Shown piece after piece: positions 46,690 through 56,284 of a DNA stretch of 64,000 bases. The DNA is from Galerina marginata. Its lineage: Eukaryota > Basidiomycota > Agaricomycetes > Agaricales > Galerinaceae. A model generated the notes under the pieces. The model saw nothing but the letters and a program-made list of their open reading frames with translations. It did not search any database and had not been told where the DNA came from. Location of the stretch: assembly GCA_023014335.1 (NCBI GenBank), contig JAECYW010000003.1, positions 2,232,001 to 2,296,000 of the forward strand, read 5' to 3'. Position 1 is the first letter of the stretch. The number at the start of each line of letters is the position of its first letter. The position numbers were made by a program, and so were the translations under genes.

Positions 46690-47963
46690 TTACAAGTTCT
46701 TACGTAGTAAAAGAACTTGTTTTCCGGCCTGCATAGCAGGCAGAAATGGTTCCTAACAAAACCAATGGAAATTCTCCCACTGCTATAGTGACCCTGCATG
46801 GTGTCTGTATCTCAGCCATTACTGGGCCAATTTTGATGATCTTGGTATCAAAAAATTCGTAAAAATCAGGGCTTTCATGTGGCATGTGTATCCAGGGTCA
46901 ATTAGGTCATGTGACTTGTTCACACAACCCAAAAAGCGCAAATTTGTGTCAATTTACACTTGAAGCAGATTTCAGTGAGCTAGATATGCTAAAATATGTT
47001 GCCCAGACCAATCTAAAATAATGTACAAATATTTACATATGTTTTGCAATGATGTCATGGTGTCTAAATCTGGCAAACAGCCAGCTTAACTCAGTGAAAA
47101 TCGCAAAATTGGTGTTAAACTGACTGGATAACCCATAAAAGGCATACCAAACAATGCAAAACATGACCAAATAGCTTCAATATGATGTAATAGATGCTTA
47201 CATAATCAAACTCACAACAGAACTCTGTGCAATTGCCTTGGAATCAGTTGATGCACCAAGTTAGACCAAAATATTCTCAGGGATATGTCATGTGATATGT
47301 GTGCACAGACCATCTCTTAGGTAAAAAACATTATCAGTATTTTTATTTTATTTTAATGCCTTTAAAATCTCTCAATATAGCTTATCTACTGTGTTTTCAA
47401 CAATATACCGCATTTGGTAAGTCACATAAAGATGTGACAATACGCATGTGACACCATCTTTTAGCCCTGATTTTTCTGATAATTACACATTTTGTTTCAA
47501 GGCAATCTGATAAAAACTAAGCGACGTATAAATTAATCTTCTTATAAGTTTCTTATTGTAGTCTAATAATTAATCTTGTTACAAGTTCTTACGTAGTAAA
47601 AGAACTTGTTTTCCGGCCTGCATAGCAGGCAGAAAACATTCCTAATGCAATGGTTGGAAATTCTCCCACTCATACAGTGACCCTGCATGGTTTCTGTATC
47701 TCAGCCATTACTCAGCCAATTTTGATGATTTTGGTATCAAAAAATTCGTAAAAATCAGGGCCTTCCTGGTCACGTGACCAGGCCATTTTAGGCTTGTTAG
47801 ATCCGCCTCATTTTTCTGCTTTTTTTGAGTATAAGATCATCCCAATAGCTTCAGATTTGAGCGGACTATGCCTTATTTACTTATTTAACCTTTATTTATA
47901 GTCGGACTTACCTTGAAAGTAAGAACTTGTTTTTGCCATGCGCAGCAATGGCCTCTGACCAAG
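46690..47963 (-). mobile_element. Helentron-like element E5 (family 1), right member of an inverted pair
   Basis: 1,274 bp, the same length as E4 and nearly identical to it (one visible difference: GGTGTCTGTATC versus GGTTTCTGTATC). One 889-bp unit (46,690-47,578) plus head (47,579-47,963). The right host side TCTATTAGAAATG pairs with the palindrome arm at 43,981. Confidence 0.85.
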
Positions 47964-48032
47964 TCTATTAGAAATGTATTTCAACTGTTGTAGCTCAGAG
48001 AAGTTTTGAATAGAAATCTGAGGTATAATTGT

Positions 48033-48084
48033 CTGTGCTAACCCTAAGAGGACCGACGCGTCGGTCCTCTTAGGGTTAGCACAG
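48033..48084. repeat. Perfect 52-bp telomere-like palindromic MITE
   Basis: Centred on ACGCGT between 48,058 and 48,059; arms CTGTGCTAACCCTAAGAGG and complement, so each arm carries TTAGGGTTAG. It lies between AT-rich repeats of AATTGGCTTGTTATCAATAT (two copies at about 48,105 and 48,213). 48,085-48,469 holds no gene. Confidence 0.9.
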
Positions 48085-48469
48085 CCACAATCAAAAAAAA
48101 AAAAATTGGCTTGTTATCAATATTCAACCTCAGACTTATACTTAAAAAGCATTTCTGAGGTTTAAAAATTTAGGTGTGTTTTTGGTTAGCACAGCCACAA
48201 CACAAAAAAAATTTATTTGGCTTGTTATCAATATTCAACCTCAGACTTGTATTTAAAAGGCATTTTCAATGCTTAAAGTTTTTGATGTGTTCATTTTTAG
48301 CATGTCAATTCTCCTGAGTTTGATTTCAAACCAACGGTAAACAGAAGTATTACATTGAAGGATATAGAAAGTACTAGGAGAAGTTGAACAAGACTTACAA
48401 CGAGTATTATTTATTACTGGAATGCATCTAGAAGTATATAAATAGATATACAACTGACATGAACCATGT

Positions 48470-48823
48470 TTGGTGACTGTTTAGTCATATAAGCTATATA
48501 TAAACCTTAGCAACCAGAGCAAGAGCCTGTAACGGACTGCAAAGTAAAAGAAGTGATATTTAATCACGTTACTGACAAAACCTAACCTTAGTTTAGGTGT
48601 CCAGGAACAAAAGCTAAAAATAGACCATAGCAACGGACATCAGACAACCATTCCCATGGTCAATAATGATTTTGACACTATTAGAAAAGTTTGTAGACTT
48701 TTAATTCAGGGTCGCTCACAAAAAATGAAGCAGTGGGAGAATTTCCAACCATCGCGTTAGGAATCAAATCCTTCTGCTATCGAGTGTAGAAAACAAGTTC
48801 TTTTACTACATAAGAACTCGTAA
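48470..48823 (+). mobile_element. Helentron-like family 2 element, 3' part
   Basis: Matches 12,740-13,110 and ends in hairpin CAAGTTCTT..AAGAACTCG then TAA at 48,821-48,823. Host LINE sequence follows at TTGGGTTCC, which in an uninterrupted LINE (8,240-8,260) is preceded by GGGA, so insertion again followed an A. Confidence 0.65.
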
Positions 48824-49725
48824 TTGGGTTCCTTTTTCCATGTTCGAACTCACGGAGGCCCTCTCCGCGTGCTCGAGCAGGTCCGCTCCAGGCCCCGACC
48901 ACATCAGTTGGGCACACCTGAAGTGGTTCGTTAAATCGGAGGGCGGCGCTGCCGACCTCTTCCTCCAGATCGCCAACGGGTGCCTCGAGCATTCGCACTG
49001 GCCCTCCGCCTTTAAGGATTCGCTGTCGGTTATCATCCCGAAACCCGGCAAGCCTTCCTAGTCCACTCCAAAGTCTTTCAGGCCCATTGTGCTTCTGAAT
49101 ACCTTGGGGAAACTCATCGAGAAAATGATCTCGAACCGCATTCAGTTTGACGCTGTCAAATTTGATGTTTTCCATCCAAATCAGGTTGGGGGCGTTCGAC
49201 AGCGCTCCACTGAGGATGCTAGCCTCTACTTAACGCACATTGTGCGCGCTGGGTGGGCTAAGGGACTTAAAACAAGCGTCTTGGCGTTCGATCTGGCCCA
49301 ATTCTTTCCGTCAATAAATCATGACGTTTTATTGGCGGTGCTTGCCAAGCAAGGATTTCCACCAAATGTGGTGGCATTCTTTGCGTCTTATCTTGTTGGC
49401 CGTTCCACGCAGTATGCATGGAATGCCTTCGTCTCTCCACATCGGTCTGCAGACGTGGGGGTTGGGCAGGGTTCTGCTCTATCACCTGTTCTGTCGGCCC
49501 TACGTTGGCGCCCATCATGCGTCTCTTCGAGCAGCATCGCGATAAGTGCTGGCTCCTTTCCTATGTCGACGATGGTACACTCATTGTGCAGTCGAAGTCG
49601 CTCGACATAAACTGTTTGCTCCTTAAAAAAGCTTACAAGGCCATATTCGAACTGTTTACTCAGTTCGCTCTCGTCCTCGAGCACGACAAGTCGGAGATCT
49701 ATCACTTCAACAGGTCACACTCGGA
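48824..49725 (+). pseudogene. LINE reverse-transcriptase fragment, decayed
   Basis: Corresponds to 8,250-9,160 of the first LINE: FELTEALSACSSRSAPGPDH, RT blocks and SYVDDGTL. A nonsense TAG at 49,059-49,061 replaces a TAC, and a base is lost near 49,500 (CCCTACG for CCCTTACG). It begins exactly at a family 2 element end and stops at a poly(T) run. Confidence 0.88.
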
Positions 49726-50298
49726 TTTTTTTTTTTTTTTTTAAGTCAACAATTTATATACCGGTGCGCGACAGCAGTCCGGTCGCCTAACTAATACAAA
49801 TCCCCGGTCGAAAGCGCGCAGTAAACTACTAATCCCCGAACCAGACCCGAACCCCTCCACTTCTTCCGAATCCTTCCAACGGCGTCCTTTGTGCGCCAGG
49901 CCTTAGCCGAGGGGGACGGACCACCACCCAGAGGCGCCGCACATCCACGTTTGGGCAAACCGAAGCCTGCCCGCACATCTCCTGGCAGCCGCAGCTGCTG
50001 CACTCTCTCCGCCTTCCAAACCCGACGCCCACTTCAGAACCCAGACCCAACCCGAAAACCTTCACCCACCCGCGCCTTGACGACCCGAAACCCATACCAG
50101 CAAAGGAAATAAGCAGATGCGGGAATAAGGCCCCCAACCAAACGACTGCGAAAGCAAGTCATCCGCGCAAGCCAAAAAAGCAGACACCTTTCGAGAGAAG
50201 GGCCGCAAAGTAACCACCGGTCGTAGCAAATGCAACCGGGTATGAAACGCGAAGAACGCGCGGAACTACACCACCCCGTCCTTGGCCTGTCAACCTTG
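49726..50298 (-). mobile_element. LINE 3' end fragment, opposite orientation
   Basis: Poly(T) at 49,726-49,742 followed by the LINE 3' UTR on the minus strand, up to the equivalent of position 10,130 of the first LINE, where a family 2 terminus begins (host CAACCTTG / TTACGAG). Confidence 0.85.
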
Positions 50299-51160
50299 TT
50301 ACGAGTTCTTACGTAGTAAAAGAACTCGTTTTCTACACTCGATAGCAGAAGGAAATGGTTCCTAACAAAAACGATGGAAATTCTCCCACTGCTTCACTTT
50401 TTGTGACCGACCCTGAATTAAAAGTCTACAAACTTTTCTAATAGTTTTAAAATTATTATTGACCATGGGAATGGTTGTCTGATGTCCGTTGCTAGGGTCT
50501 ATTTTTAGCTTTTGTTCCTGTACACCTAATCTAAGGTTAGGTCTTGCCAGTAACGTGACTAATTATGAGCCTTCTACATGGGCGGTCTAGCTTTAGGTGT
50601 GGCCTTTATAATTAATTCATCTCAGAAAGACAAGGAGGGAGAGAGAAAATAATATACTCACTCGTGGATTGAATGTAAATTCTCAGATTCTTTTTAGTTT
50701 GAACCTTGTAGGTACAGAGATAGAATGCACCAAAAAGATGGAATTTTTCCAGTGCCTGCATAATATGAGGGTTATTTAGATTTGTATTTAGCTATTTTGG
50801 AAGCACATTCAAATTTTTTCAGCCTGATCAGAGCTATGTGGAAGAGTACAGCCCTCTTCAAAGCAGTCTCTCTTCCAAATTATGCCTTCCTAAAGTGCTA
50901 AGTTGAGTTAATTAATGTGGTAACTCATGTGAATAAATGTAGTAAGTTGTTTCAAACTCAAATAGGTTTCTGCCAAGCCCTATAGTTAGACCACCTTCTA
51001 CATGTCAAATATTATTCTTTTTACTTTTTGGTCTGTTATATGTCATTGTTCTGGTTACTATGGTCTATGTATAGCTTATATGGCTAAACCCTGAAAGTTT
51101 CTATTTACTTCAGTTGTATTGAATAAGGTACTCTTTTCTGAAGTTTTTTTTTTTTTAGGG
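50299..51160 (-). mobile_element. Helentron-like family 2 element, minus strand, with nested insertion
   Basis: Hairpin end TTACGAGTTCTTACG at 50,299. Sequence then follows the complement of 13,110 back to about 12,690, except for a 415-bp insertion at 50,581-50,995. It merges on the right with a palindromic element. Confidence 0.7.
50581..50995. mobile_element. 415-bp MULE-like MITE with 9-bp target duplication
   Basis: Ends GGCGGTCTAGCTTTAGG and, complemented, GGTGGTCTAACTATAGG. Flanked by TTCTACATG at 50,572-50,580 and 50,996-51,004. The related family 2 copy at about 12,828-12,838 has this sequence once (empty site). A 9-bp duplication suggests the Mutator superfamily. Confidence 0.82.
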
Positions 51161-51845
51161 TTGCCGGGCCGGAGCACAGCCGGAGCATAGTCGCGACTGT
51201 GCTCCGGGCCGGCATTCCGTGCAGCCATATAAAAAGTTGTTTTAACATGTTTGATGTATAATGAATATATATATACAGTTGTAGTATTCCGAAAGCTACT
51301 CTGCATGGCAACTACTTTAGAAATCCTTTTTTAATAGTGTAAAGTTACACTTTGCTTGAACTTTACCTGGGACTTTTGCTTCTATGTATGTTATTTATCT
51401 ACTCCACATTATATATATATTATATTCAACTTGATCATATATCCTTTCATCCAAGATAGCCTCTTGGGGGCCCCCCTGAGCTTTAGCGAAGGTGGGGTGG
51501 CTAGTTTGGTGAAAGAATATATGATCAAGTTGAATATAATATATATATAATGTGGAGTAGATAAATAATATATATAAAGAATCAATAGTTCAGCTTCAAG
51601 TCATGTCAAACTTAACTTAACACTATTAAAAAAGGATTTCTAAAGTAGTTGCCATGCAGAGTAGCTTTCGGAATACTACAACTGTATATATATATTCATT
51701 ATACATCAAACATGTTAAAACAACTTTTTATATGGCTGCACGGAATGCCGGCCCGGAGCACAGTCGCGACTATGCTCCGGCTGTGCTCCGGCCCGGCAAC
51801 CCTAAAAAAAAAAAAACTTCAGAAAAGTGTACTTCAATGGTTTTG
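51119..51845. mobile_element. Palindromic element of about 730 bp with shared core
   Basis: Arms of about 340 bp (TCTTTTCTGAAGTTTTTT.. and ..AAAAACTTCAGAAAAG) each include a GC palindrome (GTCGCGAC centre at about 51,190 and 51,765), a TATATATATACAG tract and GTAGTTGCCATGCAGAG. The centre (about 51,450-51,515) has the core with CCTGAGCTTTAGCGAAGGTG also found at 43,820-43,865, although the adjoining arm sequence differs. No coding. Confidence 0.8.
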
Positions 51846-52070
51846 TTAGATATAGCAGGTTCATTGTCAGTCTCAAGACTGTATTTCATATCTGTAGAAT
51901 CATTTTAATCCAATAAAAATCTGTATAGTGGTATATTACATCTATAACGCTATTCTATATACATGATTTCTATATACATGCCTTTATATACAAAATAAAC
52001 ACTTTATATACATACATGATAATGTTAAAAATCAGCTGCAAATATCTATCAATGGCAAATTTACTCGAAT

Positions 52071-53955
52071 TTAGTTGTAAAAATTAGGCTGATAACTTAC
52101 TAATCCAGATGGCCTCGCTGCTTGTGGTGCTCCACATACTCCAGCTCCAACTGTCCAGTAGATATTATCAGGTTGAGGTCGTATGTGGTTAAAATTGATG
52201 CCAGGCATAACATAACCCATTTCACCTTCTGCAGGAACAGTTTGGCATTTGAGGAGAGGCCAAAGAATACATCCGCGATCTCCAACAGCTCGAGGAGTCA
52301 GTGGACAGACTGGATCAATGCGGCATCGATGCTCAAGTGCCATGGTATTCCCACCCTTTTCAATATTATGAAGATCACAAGTAGTGATGAATCCTCTATT
52401 GGCATATTTCCTTTGCATGTTGGTAGAGATTTCTTCAGCTTCATGCCTTCCAAGGTAGGGATTGTTGCGGTTTTGGTCAAAGGCCATCCATGGGTTGTTT
52501 AGAGAGATGCGGAAGTGAAGAAGTGCAGGGTAGGCAGAGAATAGACCTTTTGGAGTGATCGCATTCATCATCGCGGTGGTTGGCTCGTAGAAAATTGATT
52601 CCAAAGGTGAATGTCCATTCTTGATAACGAGTATCCGGATTGTGTGTCTTGCATCCTTGTGGGAAAATACGATGCGGTCGCAGATGACAGGATTATAGGA
52701 ATGGAATCTGGTATCAGGAATATGGAGAGTGTAGCCATTGAGGATTTTGTTTTGGAAGAGTCGGACTGCGTGTGTAGACATGACTATATCAAGATTGTTG
52801 GAGTTGGAGCGCTGCTCTTTTGGAAGGAGAGGCTGAAGTGCAAAAGATCCAGTGATGATGGCCTGACAGTCTGCTAGAGCTGACATGAAAGTCTCTAGAG
52901 TGAATCCAAAATCCTTGAGCATGTCTCCAATCAAGTGGCAGAGGTACTGGTTTAGACAAAGAAGGTGACTTTTGCTGGTTTCAGCAAAAGATTGGCGATC
53001 ATATGCAGTGAGGTGGTCGAGGATTTTATTCTGTATGCCAGATGGAAGGAAGGACATTTTGCTGCGCTGAATTGCATATGTTACTTTGTTGACTGTTCAC
53101 ATAATCAGATATCAATAGCCAGATAAATAATAACACCAGCTTACTGATATTGCTGCTTAGGATTCCAACAGATTTGGCGAGAATCAAAATAAAAGCCTGA
53201 ACATCTGGTCGTAGAATTTCTTCCTCAGCCAAAGCAATCAAATCAACAAGATTTTGGCTATTTCCCCATTTGGCCCAGAGAGTTTTGGATGCATGTTTGA
53301 GTTCGTCCGACAGATGAGGAATGCTATAGTTGACCTCGAAGATGTTAGGCCTCCTGATTGCCCGGTCTTCACCAACAGGAATTGGTATAGTTGCACCCAA
53401 GTCAATTTCCAAACAACCTGCAGCTTGGCGAACCACGCAAATGGCATGACGACGTGATTCTTCATTGTTCATGGATTGGTTAACAATAGCTTGAACAGTG
53501 CCTTTCCACAACATCTTGAGAGCTTCGCAATTGTACTTTCCTACTGGAAGGTTATTGGAAATGAAGCTTTCTAGATGAAGATCTCCGGTATGCTCTTCCG
53601 CAGGATACTGAAGTTCTTCAGACACTATGATTAATTTTAGTTAGTAAGTTATAAAGTTGAATACAAGTTTGATTACTTACTATTTGTATCTTCTTCCATT
53701 ATGGTATTATTGTTCTCTGTATGAAAAATATGGAGTCAAAGCCATTAACAAAGTTATAAACTAAACTCATACCTGTGATTGGAATAGCAGATTCACTTGA
53801 CATATCGGGTTCATTTGCAGATGCCTTCAGAAGTCGAACCGAGCGACGACGGTAAGGAGTTTCTATTATTTGTAAGGTTAGCATTATATCAACTTTGAAT
53901 TCAAATGTAACCCACCAGCATGGGTTGCTTGCTTTTGAGTTCGACTTTTTGCCAT
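52071..53955 (-). CDS. Cassette B gene 5: F-box-like protein
   Basis: Minus strand, ATG at 53,955 (MAKSRTQKQATHA), stop at 52,071; five exons. Exon 1 is 53,916-53,955; exon 2 encodes TPYRRRSVRLLKASANEPDM; a small exon ENNNTIMEEDTN follows. Exon 4 begins SEELQYPAEEHTGDLHLESF, and exon 5 begins INKVTYAIQRSK. An F-box-like segment opens exon 5 (FLPSGIQNKILDHLTAYD, RQSFAETSKSHLLCL), followed by about 290 residues without a known domain (CQAIITGSFALQPLLPKEQR, PLLKCQTVPAEGEMGYVMPG). About 560 residues. The frame is intact and close to copy A, so both are probably expressed or recently functional. Substrate-receptor role in ubiquitination is inference from the F-box-like segment. Confidence 0.78.
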
Positions 53956-54089
53956 AGTCAGGAAGAATAAAGAGTATTTAGAGAGTAGTAGTGAAGACGA
54001 AAGGAAAGGAACTGAAGAAACTAGACGACCTCGAGCCAGCTTATATATTGTATCGGCTAGTCTTCCCTGAAGCAGTGACAGACTCTTTT

Positions 54090-54260
54090 GCGGCAAGCTC
54101 CAGAAGATCCGCAAGATCCGTAACCTTTTTTGAATGCCTAAGATCCGCAACACTATTCAATACTGAAGATCCGTAAGTAAACATGATCCGTAGGCTTGTA
54201 CAAGATCTGTAGGCTTGTACAAGATCCGTAGGCTTGTACAAGATCCGCAACACCATTCCA
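54090..54260 (-). promoter_or_regulatory. AGATCCG motif cluster upstream of gene 5 (copy B)
   Basis: About seven AAGATCCG/ACAAGATCCGTAGG units, the last ones as a regular 19-bp repeat (CTTGTACAAGATCCGTAGG). It is conserved in position with 46,330-46,520 although the surrounding spacer has diverged. 54,261-54,445 holds no gene. Confidence 0.6.
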
Positions 54261-54445
54261 CACCAAAAATCCATAAGCCTGTTTGCACTGTAGTATACAC
54301 GTTAATTTTCTTGCTTCCAACGACTTTATTTAAACTATCTATAAGACTAATCAATATATCACAATAACTAGTAAGAATTGTATATTACTATGGCTTTTAA
54401 TGCTATATGAATCTAATCCTTAGAAGTCCAGTTTCATAGAAATCT

Positions 54446-55627
54446 CTAATCTTTTAGTTTCATTCGACTCAAACGATCTCGCGCTTCCACAACTTCATCT
54501 GTGGCATATCCAACCTTTCTCTTTAAAGAAACCTGCCTTACTGTCTGGTTTTTAGATCGATTGCGTGCTATGGCAGCTTCCTAAAAGTAGAGTGATGTTA
54601 GAGTTGAATTATTTATGAGTGCAATAAGTCAATACGCACTCTTAAAGATGAGGTGTCCAAAATAGTAATTGCCCGAAGAACCGTCAACATCCTATATCTT
54701 TCATTTTTCATTTTAATACAAATGAAAGAAAGTTGGGCTTCAACAATATCTCCGCAGCGGAATTTTATAGGATTGATTTGCTGATATCTGTTCAATAACT
54801 ATTAAAGATTTCAAACAGTCTAATCTGAATAGAAGCTTACTTGATTTCTTGGTCAGGGTCATTGATAAGTTCATAGTACTCAACTTCATTTTCTGTTGTA
54901 TGAACAAATTGATCATCAATACCCATAGCAGCTGCAAGGATTCCATGTGGATCGACTTCATTCGAGAAAGGTAATATTTCATCGGTGATTGCTTGTTTGC
55001 GAAGTGTAAAGAAGCGATTGTTCATATCAATTGCTGGATAGCCTTCGAATAATGCAGAATTCCAGTCCTCAAGAGCACCTTGTGGAAAGGTACGCGAGAA
55101 TATCTGGTGGATATCTAGAGCATTTTGTATAGCCTGAGAGAAGAGTGTGCTGCCCAGTCCAGTGAGTGTTACTGATTGCCGCATGAAATGTCGCTGTTTT
55201 GGTTCTCTGCATATGATGTTTAGTACTGTCAATCTTATTAATATTTCAACAACAGTTCTGACTTACATATTAAATGGCTGTGATATGGGTGGAAGTGACT
55301 TCTGGCTCAATACACCCTGAACACGTAGAACAACTTCTTCGGCATCTTCATTACTCAAAGATCGGATAAGTTTCCAGATCTTGTTTTGTTCTAAAGGAGT
55401 GACCTGGACCTGATCCTTGATTCCATCTGTCTATTATTGTTTCAGTCACGTTTGTTATTTTAAGATACATCATGACATACCGCATTGAAATAACATAACT
55501 GTTTTCTTTTGTGTACCTGGTTTTCAGCAATTCTTTCCACTTTGCTCTCTAAACTCTTGTTAATTGCTATTACAATGATCGGAAAATCCAACTGACCAGT
55601 AGCTTTCATATCGTAAAATTGATCCAT
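54446..55627 (-). CDS. Cassette B gene 4: FRxGDIVEAQ protein
   Basis: Minus strand, ATG at 55,627 (MDQFYDMKATD), stop at 54,446; five exons, about 280 residues. The first intron is long (about 170 nt); joining exon 1 directly to DGIKDQVQVTPLEQNK is the only phase-consistent model, and it holds in copy A too. Order: N-terminal helix region, VLSQKSLPPISQPFN, VTLTGLGSTLFSQAIQNA, a DPHGILAAAMGIDDQFVH..NEVEYYEL block, FRCGDIVEAQLSFICIKMK and MLTVLRAITILDTSS. The tail is basic (RNRSKNQTVRQVSLKRKVG). The GDIVEAQ pattern recurs in many agaricomycete hypothetical proteins; function unknown. It shares a divergent promoter with gene 3. Confidence 0.82.
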
Positions 55628-56284
55628 AATGTTTTGGTGATAGATGGAAGAAAGAAGGGATAGGTTTCCAAAATTCTGCACTGGCTTTTAAAGACATGTT
55701 ACACCGGTATGATCGATCCGATTGAATTTTCTTGTGTTCGTAAAAAAAGCATTAACATTTCCTTTTTAGCTATTAAATTGATCTAGTTGTTGTTTAGCCT
55801 TGTGGACCCTTGACGATGTACCTTTAAAAAACGGAGCTAGACTTCTTTTTCAATATAAAATGAAGAAATTTGAATTCGGTTACTGGGCCGGTTTGAAAAT
55901 GCATCAGGACAGCTGACCAGAGATTAGTCTAGAACCCAATTTTTAGGCCTTGGCATTATCATGTGGGATCATTTTTATATATAACAACACAGACGGTGAT
56001 TTGCTTGCTATATAAACTGTCAGAAACCTTATTTTTACAATTTGACAGTTCCTGGTTTCTACGTCATTCAGAACCTTGGTTGATAGGGGCTATATATATT
56101 TGTATGTAACTTTCGTAAGTGATGTGAAATGTAAATCAAGTTTAACTTGGAAAAAATCGGATCTTCTGTTTGATCCGATATTCTTTTGGGAAACCTGAGA
56201 GGTATAAGAAGCCACAGATTTCTTTCTGTCTATCAGTCGTCTTTCTTCAAACTTTCAACCTTTCAACCTTATACTCAGCTCCTA
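55628..56284. promoter_or_regulatory. Divergent promoter between cassette B genes 3 and 4
   Basis: 657 bp between outward starts. Carries GATCGATCCGATTG near 55,712, and CGGATC plus GATCCGATATTC near 56,159-56,185. It is alignable with 40,162-40,820, including a block around TTGTGGACCCTTGACGATG(T/G). Confidence 0.55.

Noticed and set aside
48824..50298. Twin-priming inversion of a single LINE insertion
   Set aside because: In twin priming the poly(A) lies at the outer end. Here it lies in the middle and both outer edges are element termini.
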